Shown piece after piece: positions 39,400-45,925 of a stretch of 45,925 bases of DNA. A program made the translations under genes and the position numbers. The DNA is taken from contig CAZMGF010000017.1 in NCBI GenBank assembly GCA_964565765.1, forward strand, positions 1-45,925, written 5' to 3'. A model generated the notes under the pieces. It was not told the origin of the DNA, ran no database searches, and saw only the letters and a list, made by a program, of their open reading frames with translations. Every line of letters starts with the position of its first letter. The stretch's first letter is position 1. Source of the stretch: Bog-1181 sp964565765. GTDB taxonomy: Bacteria > Oederibacteriota > PGYV01 > Palsa-1178.

Positions 39400-41998
39400 A
39401 AAATTGAAAAAAGGCGCGAAGGAAACTCCGGACCTTTTTGAAACAAAAAAGAAAGCCGCGGCTGAGGCGGAAAAAGAAGATAACAGCAAGGGCGGCAATG
39501 TGGAACTGCCGAAAGATACATCATATAACGCCGATAAGATAACCGTGCTGGAGGGCCTCGAGGCTGTCCGTAAAAGGCCGGCCATGTATATAGGCTCCAC
39601 ATCTTCAGCGGGCCTTCATCACCTTGTATATGAAATAGTCGACAACTCTATAGACGAGGCAATGGCGGGATTTTGCAATGAAATATCCCTTACAATTCAT
39701 ACGGATAATTCCATATCGGTTTCGGATAACGGAAGGGGTATGCCTGTCGATATGCATAAGGGGCAGAAAAAATCGGCCCTTGAAGTCATTATGACGGTAC
39801 TGCACGCGGGCGGTAAGTTTGACCACAATTCATACAAGGTGTCGGGCGGGCTCCACGGCGTCGGAGCCTCTGTTGTAAACGCGCTTTCAGAGTGGCTTGA
39901 AGCCGAGGTCAGGCGCGGAGGCAGGGTTTATTTCCAGAGATATGAAAGGGGAACACCAGAGGAGCCGGTAAAAGCCATAGGCGACGCGAAAAAGACCGGC
40001 ACCAAAATTATGTTCAAGCCGGACAGCAAAATATTTGAAGTTACTGAATACAGTTATGAAATTCTTGCCAACAGGATGAGGGAACTTGCTTTTTTAAACA
40101 AGGGCATAAAGATAAAAATAAAGGACGAAAGGACCGACGGAAAAGAGGACACGTTCCAGTATGAGGGCGGCGTTATTGAATTCGTCAAATACCTTAACAA
40201 GAATAAGGAACCAATTAATAAAAAACCCATTTATATAGAGGGCGAGAAAGACAGGATACAGGTGGAGGTGGCCATCCAGTATAATGACGGCTTCTCCGAC
40301 AACATGCTTTCCTTCGTTAATAACATAAGGACAATAGAGGGAGGCACCCATCTTTCCGGTTTTAAAACGGCCCTTACAAAAGCAGCGGCCAGCTTCGCCA
40401 AAAAGAACAATCTTATCAAGAACGACAATATATCGCTGCAGGGTGACGACGTGCGCGAGGGTTTGAACGCGGTTGTGAGCGTTAAGGTCCCGGATCCGCA
40501 GTTTGAGGGGCAGACAAAAGCAAAGCTGGGAAATTCCGAAGTTGAGGGAATAGTCAATTCGCTGGTTTATGAAAAACTTGCCTCATATTTCGAGGAAAAT
40601 CCCACGGAAGCCAGAAGGATAATAAGCAAGGCCCTGGGCGCCGCCGAGGCGCGCGAGGCGGCAAGAAAAGCAAGGGATCTGGCCAGGAGAAAAAGCGCCC
40701 TTGATTCAGGCGGACTCCCGGGCAAACTTGCGGACTGCCAGGAAAAAGACGCCGCGTTATGCGAGCTTTACCTTGTCGAGGGAGATTCAGCCGGAGGTTC
40801 CGCCAAGCAGGCGCGCGACAGGCGTTACCAGGCGATACTTCCGTTAAAGGGAAAAATACTCAACGTGGAAAAAGCAAGGATAGACAAGGTTCTTTCCAAC
40901 GATGAAATAAGGACCATGATAACCGCCATTGGAGGCGGCATAGGAAAGGAAACTTTCAACCTTGAGAATGTGCGTTACCATAAAATAGTGATAATGACCG
41001 ACGCCGATGTTGACGGCGCCCATATCAGGACGCTGCTTCTGACTTTTTTCTTCAGGCAGATGAAGCCGCTCATTGATTCAGGATATGTTTACATTGCCCA
41101 ACCGCCGCTTTATAAGGTGAAAAAGGGAAAATTCGAGCAGTACATGCTTGATGACAAGGCAATGAACATATACCTTACCGAAGAAGGCACAAGGGATTTG
41201 AAACTTTTCCAGCTGTCCAAAAAAGGCAAAGGCAACAAGGAGCTCAACGAGAAGACCCTGAGCGAAATATTAAATGACGTCATTGAGATAGAGCACCTTA
41301 TACCAAGGATGAGAAAAGCCAATATTAATATAGAGAGTTATATAGCGTCCAGGGGAAAATGGAAAAAGATACCCATGTTCGAGGTAAATATTAATGGAAA
41401 AGTGGAATATTGCGAAACAGAAAAGGACCTTCCGGATATATTGAAAAAAGTTCTTCCAAAAATTTCAAAAAAATCGACGCTTGAGGAAATTATGGAAGAG
41501 GCCGGCAAAAAGAAGGACGACCTTCTGATTATTGACCTCAGGGCCAGGGCCGAGCTTAGGACCATAGAGGAAATAATGAAAAAGCTCGAAAGCAAAGGGC
41601 TTGACGCGGATGAACTGCTTGAAGAGGAGCTTGAGGTTTTAACCGACAACGGCAAGGACGACAAGGAAGAAAAGAAAAAGGATTTAAGCCCGATGTTCAA
41701 GGCGGTTGACGACGAGGGTGAGACCCTTATATTTTCCGCGAGGGAACTGGTTGATTTTATAAAAGCAAGGGGCAAACGGGGCCTGGGGATACAGCGCTAC
41801 AAAGGCCTTGGAGAAATGAATCCCATACAGCTCTGGGAGACCACAATGGACCCGGAAAAAAGATCCATGCTCCAGGTGACCATGGAGGATCAGGCAAAGG
41901 CCGATGAAGTTTTTGACGTTTTGATGGGCGACGAAGTGGAACCTAGGCGTAAATTCATCGAGGACCACGCGCTCGAGGTCAAGAACCTTGATATCTAA
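39383..41998 (+). CDS. gyrB: DNA gyrase subunit B, long form
   Basis: GyrB supplies ATP hydrolysis to gyrase. The 871-residue protein is longer than the common 640-residue form. It has a Lys/Glu-rich N-terminal tail of about 40 residues before DKITVLEGLEAVRKRPAMYIG. The ATP site shows EIVDNSIDEAMAG, SDNGRGMPVD and GGLHGVGASVVNALS. The TOPRIM part has LVEGDSAGGSAKQARDRR and MTDADVDGAHIRTLLLTFFF. An insertion of roughly 175 residues lies between about 600 and 790, rich in Glu and Lys, and the end has GIQRYKGLGEMNPIQLWETT. Similar insertions occur in Proteobacteria and Bacteroidetes. TTACTG-free strong coupling comes from AGGAGG upstream and overlap with remB. Confidence 0.97.
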   Translation: MARKDKKLKKGAKETPDLFETKKKAAAEAEKEDNSKGGNVELPKDTSYNADKITVLEGLEAVRKRPAMYIGSTSSAGLHHLVYEIVDNSIDEAMAGFCNEISLTIHTDNSISVSDNGRGMPVDMHKGQKKSALEVIMTVLHAGGKFDHNSYKVSGGLHGVGASVVNALSEWLEAEVRRGGRVYFQRYERGTPEEPVKAIGDAKKTGTKIMFKPDSKIFEVTEYSYEILANRMRELAFLNKGIKIKIKDERTDGKEDTFQYEGGVIEFVKYLNKNKEPINKKPIYIEGEKDRIQVEVAIQYNDGFSDNMLSFVNNIRTIEGGTHLSGFKTALTKAAASFAKKNNLIKNDNISLQGDDVREGLNAVVSVKVPDPQFEGQTKAKLGNSEVEGIVNSLVYEKLASYFEENPTEARRIISKALGAAEAREAARKARDLARRKSALDSGGLPGKLADCQEKDAALCELYLVEGDSAGGSAKQARDRRYQAILPLKGKILNVEKARIDKVLSNDEIRTMITAIGGGIGKETFNLENVRYHKIVIMTDADVDGAHIRTLLLTFFFRQMKPLIDSGYVYIAQPPLYKVKKGKFEQYMLDDKAMNIYLTEEGTRDLKLFQLSKKGKGNKELNEKTLSEILNDVIEIEHLIPRMRKANINIESYIASRGKWKKIPMFEVNINGKVEYCETEKDLPDILKKVLPKISKKSTLEEIMEEAGKKKDDLLIIDLRARAELRTIEEIMKKLESKGLDADELLEEELEVLTDNGKDDKEEKKKDLSPMFKAVDDEGETLIFSARELVDFIKARGKRGLGIQRYKGLGEMNPIQLWETTMDPEKRSMLQVTMEDQAKADEVFDVLMGDEVEPRRKFIEDHALEVKNLDI

Positions 41999-42010
41999 GG
42001 GAGCCTAAAA

Positions 42011-42670
42011 GTGAAAAATGATATAACACCTTTTCTGAAAGGAAGCGGCCTTTTCGGCGAGATTTCGCAGAAGGGCATTTCCATGATAGCGCAGGAATCG
42101 CGCGAGAATAAATTCAGGAAGGGCGATATTATTTTTTCCGAAGGCGACTCCGGCGAAACACTCCACATAATAAAAAGCGGCAAGGTAAAAATAACCAAAT
42201 ATACAAAAGAGGGAAAAACAAAGACGCTTGCCATCCTGAAAGAAAAGGATTCCTTCGGGGAAATGGCCATACTGACAAGGGACGCCAGGTCAGCCACGGT
42301 CGAAGCTCTTATGGATGTTGTAACAATCAGCCTGTCCAAGGAGAATTTTATCCAGCTTATCAAGCAGGAGCCTTCCATACCCATGCAGATAATCAAGACC
42401 CTTTCCCAGAGGCTCGCCAGGGCGGACAGGGATATTAAAAACATGGCGCTGGGCGACGCGCGTTCAAGAGTGGCTTGCGTGTTAATGGACCTGAAAGACG
42501 ACCTTCAGACAATGAAACTGACACATCAGGATATTGCCGACCTTGCCGGACTCACGCGCGAGACGACCACAAGGACGCTTACGCAGCTTGAAGCTGACGA
42601 TATTATTGCTGTAAATAACAGGCAGTTTAAAATAATAGACAATGAAAAGATGAAAGAACTAACCATATAA
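42011..42670 (+). CDS. Crp/Fnr-family transcriptional regulator
   Basis: The 219-residue protein has a cyclic-nucleotide-binding barrel (residues about 10-125) with FSEGDSGETLHIIKSGKV and the phosphate cassette SFGEMAILTRDARSATVEA. The Gly-Glu, Arg and Ser/Ala positions used by cAMP-binding Crp are kept. The C-terminal winged helix has LTHQDIADLAGLTRETTTRT as its recognition helix-turn-helix. There are no N-terminal cysteines as in Fnr. With two adenylate cyclases in the window, a cAMP-responsive activator is the best guess. The start is a GTG at 42011 with GGGAG upstream, 12 bases after gyrB. Confidence 0.9.
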   Translation: MKNDITPFLKGSGLFGEISQKGISMIAQESRENKFRKGDIIFSEGDSGETLHIIKSGKVKITKYTKEGKTKTLAILKEKDSFGEMAILTRDARSATVEALMDVVTISLSKENFIQLIKQEPSIPMQIIKTLSQRLARADRDIKNMALGDARSRVACVLMDLKDDLQTMKLTHQDIADLAGLTRETTTRTLTQLEADDIIAVNNRQFKIIDNEKMKELTI

Positions 42671-42691
42671 ATCCACACAAGAGGAATAAGC

Positions 42692-43372
42692 ATGCCGGTT
42701 AAAAAACAAAAACAAAAAAAAGAAAAAAATATTTTTAAAGGCGCCATTTTTGATGTCGACGGCGTTATCGTCGATACAGCAGGCATACACCATAAATCAT
42801 GGGAAATTGTATTTAAAAATTACGGCATAACATTTACTTTTAAGGATTTTAAGACGAAAATAGACGGCAAGCCCCGGGCACAGGGGGCAAGGACAATACT
42901 GCCGGATATATCAGAGGATGAAATTGAAAAGATATGCGCTGAAAAACAGCTTCATTTTGAAAAGATCTTGAACGCGGGCAGGATAAAGGTGTTTAAAACG
43001 ACGCTTTCTTTTATAAAGCTGCTTAAAAAGAAAGGTATAAAACTTGCCATGGCCTCTTCCAGCAGAAACGCCGGGGCAATATTAAAAAAAGTTAAAATAT
43101 ACCCGCTTTTTGACGCCGAAGTCAAAGGCTCTGAATTAAAACGGGGAAAACCCTACCCGGAAATATTTTTAACAGCAGCAGGAAAGCTCGGGTTAAAACC
43201 AACGGAGTGTGTTGTTTTTGAGGACGCTCAGATAGGAATAGATGCGGCGTTAAACGGCGGGATAAGGTGTGTGGCAATAAACAGGGCCGGGACGCACAGG
43301 ATAAAAGGGGCCGATCTCAGGGTAAAAGATTTCAGGGAGTTGAGTTTTAAAAAGATAGCCGGGCTTTTTTAA
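42692..43372 (+). CDS. HAD-superfamily hydrolase, beta-phosphoglucomutase-like
   Basis: The 226-residue protein has the four HAD motifs: FDVDGVIVDT (nucleophile Asp and acid/base Asp), MASSSRNAG (motif II), KGSELKRGKPYPEIF (motif III lysine) and VVFEDAQIGIDAA (motif IV acidic pair). The helical cap at about 30-95 (HHKSWEIVFKNYGITF) puts it with beta-phosphoglucomutases and related sugar phosphatases. The first 13 residues are a Lys-rich lead. The exact substrate cannot be read; a phosphorylated sugar is most likely. GAGGAA precedes the ATG at 42692. It lies 21 bases after the Crp-type gene. Confidence 0.88.
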   Translation: MPVKKQKQKKEKNIFKGAIFDVDGVIVDTAGIHHKSWEIVFKNYGITFTFKDFKTKIDGKPRAQGARTILPDISEDEIEKICAEKQLHFEKILNAGRIKVFKTTLSFIKLLKKKGIKLAMASSSRNAGAILKKVKIYPLFDAEVKGSELKRGKPYPEIFLTAAGKLGLKPTECVVFEDAQIGIDAALNGGIRCVAINRAGTHRIKGADLRVKDFRELSFKKIAGLF

Positions 43373-43397
43373 CAGCCGCGGTTTTGGAGGTACGGTA

Positions 43398-44465
43398 ATG
43401 GCAAAGGCAAGGCCGCCTCTTATACAAATATTCGGATTGAGCCTGCTTGCAGGAGTTATCATTTCGCTCATAAGCATGCCGCTTGGAAAATATACCGCGG
43501 AAATTATGGGAAAATACATCACAATATCACCGTGGCAGGAAATTGCGGCCGCGGCCATCCTGGGAATTTTTTATTTTGGACTTATAATTTATTTATTTGC
43601 GCTGCTGATAGCGGGGCTGTCAGGAAAAAATATACTTTTATATCTTGCCTCAGAGCTGCGCTCCAGGGAGCTTGTGCCGCTAAAATTTAAAATGTCAAAA
43701 GGATACTGGCTTGCAGATGCATACAGGGATATCTCATCGCTTTTTGAGGGTTTTATACAGTCATATATGGCATGCAAACTGGAAAAGGATAAATATTCAA
43801 TGACAATAAATACTTTTCTGGACCCGAACCTCAGGAAGGAAATTGAAGAGAGGGGAATCCACGAAATATACATAGGCGGAAAGAAAAAAACAGCCACAAT
43901 ATTTTTTTCCGACCTCAGGGGGTTTACCGCCATGACGGAATATTACGACCCCGACAGGGTAATAACCATCCTAAACGACTACCTTTCCATGGCAACAAAA
44001 ATGATAGACAAGCACGGCGGAAGGGTTAATAAATATATAGGCGACGCGGTAATGGCGGTATTTGAGGAGCCTTCCAAATACAGGACTATACTTGATTATG
44101 ACAATGCGGTGACAGCTTCGCTGGACATCCAGAGGGAGTTTAAGGCGCTCATGAAAAAGTGGAGGGCTGAAATAGACCCGCTGCTTAACCTCGGGCTCGG
44201 TATAGGCCTTGCAAGGGGACAGGTGGTCTCCGGCAACATAGGATCCCAGACAAGGATGGAACATACGGTAATAGGCGACACTGTAAATTTTGCAAGCAGG
44301 CTGTGTTCAAAGGCAGGGGATGGCCAGGTAATAATACCGGAAGAGCTGCATGCTCTTATGACCGGAATGCTGGAAACCGATGCGCTTGAACCTGTTGAGA
44401 TAAAAGGGAAGACGGGTATGTATAATATTTATTCTGTAATAAACAGAAAAATGATAACAGGTTGA
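43398..44465 (+). CDS. Membrane class III adenylate cyclase, short
   Basis: The 355-residue protein has two N-terminal TM helices (IFGLSLLAGVIISLISM and IAAAAILGIFYFGLIIYLFA), a linker of about 80 residues, and a class III cyclase domain from about residue 165. FFSDLRGFTAMTEYYDPDR and KYIGDAVMAVFEEP carry the two metal Asp residues, and TVIGDTVNFASRL carries the adenine-type Asp and transition-state Arg. No HAMP or large sensor region is present, unlike the cyclase at 9051-10550. GGAGG lies 9 bases before the ATG. It is near a Crp-type gene, so local cAMP signalling is plausible. Confidence 0.9.
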   Translation: MAKARPPLIQIFGLSLLAGVIISLISMPLGKYTAEIMGKYITISPWQEIAAAAILGIFYFGLIIYLFALLIAGLSGKNILLYLASELRSRELVPLKFKMSKGYWLADAYRDISSLFEGFIQSYMACKLEKDKYSMTINTFLDPNLRKEIEERGIHEIYIGGKKKTATIFFSDLRGFTAMTEYYDPDRVITILNDYLSMATKMIDKHGGRVNKYIGDAVMAVFEEPSKYRTILDYDNAVTASLDIQREFKALMKKWRAEIDPLLNLGLGIGLARGQVVSGNIGSQTRMEHTVIGDTVNFASRLCSKAGDGQVIIPEELHALMTGMLETDALEPVEIKGKTGMYNIYSVINRKMITG

Positions 44466-44466
44466 A

Positions 44467-45156
44467 ATGGATAAAAAAACAGCCGCGCTTGTAAGGAAAA
44501 TTTCAACAGCTATGCTGTTTTTATGGCTTGCCGCTAGCGCGGCCGCTTTTTTTGGATCCGAAAATTTTACCCTGGGCAAAAGAAAGATCCCATTTATCAC
44601 AAAGACGCGCAGGAGCCCCATGATACAGGGCGGGTGGAGCATCTGGCTCAAAGAAGGGCAGGACGGCTATTCCAACGCGGTAACCAGGGATGTTTCACTT
44701 TTCGGGAAAGTATTAAAGCAGGACGATATTTATGTGACCGATGTGCTCAAAAAGCCGGTTGACGCATTTGTGGTAAGGGGAAGCGCTAAAGGGGCAAACC
44801 CTATAATTGCTCCTAAAGAAACATATGCCTATAATACTTATGATATGGAAGCCACAGCTTACGACCCTTCACCTGAGTCAAACAGCGTTGAATGGGCCGG
44901 TATTACGGCCCTGGGCTGGCGTACACGCTATGGCATCGCTGCTGTTGACCCCAGGGTTATCGCCTTAAAATCACTACTTTATATAGACGGCTACGGCTTT
45001 GCCTGGGCGGGCGACACAGGCGGGGATATCAAGGGCAAGAGGATAGACCTCTGTTACAACACCACAAAAGAGGCGCTGCACTGGGGCAGAAGGAAGGTCA
45101 GGGTTTATGTGCTAGGCGGAAGGCCCTGGAGCACCCTGCGGGCGAAAAAAAAATAA
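44467..45156 (+). CDS. Exported 3D-domain cell-wall protein
   Basis: The 229-residue protein has an N-terminal hydrophobic segment (TAMLFLWLAASAAAFFG) and a C-terminal 3D domain. In it DMEATAYDPSPES opens the fold, ITALGWRTRYGIAAVDPRVI follows, and DTGGDIKGKRIDLCY holds the three aspartates for which the domain is named. This domain is shared with MltA lytic transglycosylases and Bacillus YocH/YabE, so cleavage of peptidoglycan glycan strands is expected in the periplasm. It starts one base after the cyclase stop and ends close to a converging gene. Regulation by the upstream cAMP genes is possible but not shown. Confidence 0.88.
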   Translation: MDKKTAALVRKISTAMLFLWLAASAAAFFGSENFTLGKRKIPFITKTRRSPMIQGGWSIWLKEGQDGYSNAVTRDVSLFGKVLKQDDIYVTDVLKKPVDAFVVRGSAKGANPIIAPKETYAYNTYDMEATAYDPSPESNSVEWAGITALGWRTRYGIAAVDPRVIALKSLLYIDGYGFAWAGDTGGDIKGKRIDLCYNTTKEALHWGRRKVRVYVLGGRPWSTLRAKKK

Positions 45157-45167
45157 TAGACAAATAT

Positions 45168-45925
45168 TTATATTGAAAGCGCAAGTATAGTTACTTTATA
45201 TGCATCAAACGGAATCAACACGGCCTTTTCCCCATGCCCCATGAGCAGTACTATCTTCTTTCTATAAGAGTCATTTTCATCGCTCTCTGTAATTACAAAC
45301 CTTGCTTTTTCATCCGGTGACCAAAACGCCATACTTCCATAATCAAAAATTTTGCTTTCCTTACCTTTTTCATCAACATCATATACGCCCTGAATGCCTG
45401 CGTTTTTGCATCCATTTGATTTCATCGTAATCGAATGACCCGCATATGTCTCTCCACCTAAATTATGTTGAAAAAAATCATCCATCAATAGTTTGCTGTC
45501 TTCGAGACTATAAATAACGCAACTATTACTTGATGCATCACATTTTGTAAGCTTACGCGAATCTCCATCATATAATATAATATCATTTTGTCCCTGGTTT
45601 ACTTTGGCAGAAGCGTCCGCAACCAAGTTTATTATATTCCAGCCCTTGTAATGTTTTTCATTCAAAAATTCGGAATTTGTAATTAATCTTTCGTTTCCTT
45701 TTATACAAAATTCATCATTGTTGTTTTTTCTAATCTTTATAATATTATTTAAATCATAAAACACTGCGTTTGGAGAAATATCACATTTTATTGTAATATG
45801 CTTTTCGTAAATACGCTTCCCATAAACCTGTATAAATATATGAGAATTCATAAAACACCCGAGCAAATTAACCGCATTTGCATCATATTTTTTTGCAATT
45901 GGAGAAATAAGTTCCGCCACTGTAC
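45168..45925 (-). CDS. Unknown AT-rich gene, partial at the window edge
   Basis: About 250 residues are visible. The frame stays open to the right edge, and the first possible GTG (45920) has too little upstream sequence to judge, so the true start may lie outside. No family is recognised. The part AFWSPDEKARFVITESDEND is like one blade of a PD40/WD-type propeller, and several Cys residues (GCFMNS, KCDISP, KCDASSNSC, SNGCKNAG) suggest an exported, possibly disulphide-bonded protein. Base composition is clearly more AT-rich and the codons use more A/T endings than in neighbouring genes, which hints at acquisition from elsewhere. It converges on the 3D-domain gene. Confidence 0.6.
   Translation of the reverse strand, partial: TVAELISPIAKKYDANAVNLLGCFMNSHIFIQVYGKRIYEKHITIKCDISPNAVFYDLNNIIKIRKNNNDEFCIKGNERLITNSEFLNEKHYKGWNIINLVADASAKVNQGQNDIILYDGDSRKLTKCDASSNSCVIYSLEDSKLLMDDFFQHNLGGETYAGHSITMKSNGCKNAGIQGVYDVDEKGKESKIFDYGSMAFWSPDEKARFVITESDENDSYRKKIVLLMGHGEKAVLIPFDAYKVTILALSI

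Noticed and set aside
39383..41998. gyrA/gyrB as topoisomerase IV parC/parE
   Set aside because: The GyrA C-terminal domain has a GyrA box (QKRGGRG) and the genes sit beside dnaA and dnaN, so gyrase is the better call.
1..45925. CRISPR arrays, tRNA or rRNA genes, insertion sequences
   Set aside because: Reading both strands gave no regularly spaced repeats, no cloverleaf-like conserved T-loop/anticodon patterns in the gaps, and no transposase-like protein.

Overview
The window is a gene-dense stretch (roughly mid-40s % GC by eye) of a bacterial chromosome that contains the replication origin region. It holds dnaA, dnaN, gyrA, gyrB, recF and rsmG, clusters of DnaA boxes on both sides of dnaA, and two parS centromere sites between recF and rsmG. 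No rRNA, tRNA, CRISPR array or insertion sequence was recognised. The cell appears diderm: there are several lipoproteins, an OmpA/Pal-type peptidoglycan-binding domain, and barrel-like secreted proteins. It also carries Asp23/AmaP/DUF2273 genes and a RemB homologue, which are best known from Firmicutes. That mixture, together with long TPR proteins and paralogous lipoproteins of unknown function, suggests a little-cultured phylum (for example the Elusimicrobiota/Goldbacteria/Omnitrophota side of the tree). This placement is inference only.

Layout. (1) 1-145: start of a ribbon-helix-helix antitoxin on the minus strand, cut by the window edge. (2) 469-13863: a long minus-strand block. In transcription order it has rsmG, the parS sites, recF, a sensory HD-GYP-like protein, a membrane adenylate cyclase, a TPR protein, a small cysteine protein, a zinc-finger membrane protein of anti-sigma type, two tandem copies of a [TPR-DUF5683 protein + beta-propeller-like lipoprotein] pair, rsmE, pmbA and aroE. 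(3) 13986-27425: a plus-strand block with queA, two TolB-like propeller proteins (one fused to a Pal-like domain), purC, a methyltransferase, and then an operon M24 peptidase-efp-accB-accC-asp23-amaP-DUF2273-thiD2-thiE-thiC, followed by a stand-alone V4R/heme-NO-like gene. (4) 27433-29386: a small membrane protein on the minus strand and a porin-like secreted protein with a clear terminator. (5) 29387-41998: the origin and the series dnaA-dnaN-gyrA-sensor pseudokinase-beta-helix/barrel protein-dciA-remB-gyrB. (6) 42011-45156: a Crp-type regulator, a HAD phosphatase/mutase, a second membrane adenylate cyclase and a 3D-domain cell-wall protein. (7) 45168-45925: an AT-richer partial gene of unknown function.

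How it fits together. The origin is bipartite, with DnaA boxes upstream and downstream of dnaA, and the initiator, clamp, helicase loader (DciA) and gyrase are all nearby. recF is missing from its common place between dnaN and gyrB and sits about 16 kb away beside rsmG and parS. Two class III cyclases and a Crp-type protein with an apparently intact cAMP pocket suggest a cAMP circuit. Two signalling proteins look catalytically degenerate: the HD-GYP protein has Met-Asp instead of His-Asp, and the histidine-kinase-like protein beside gyrA lacks the phospho-accepting His and several ATP-site residues. EF-P has an atypical beta-hairpin tip with Arg32 in place of the usual Lys.
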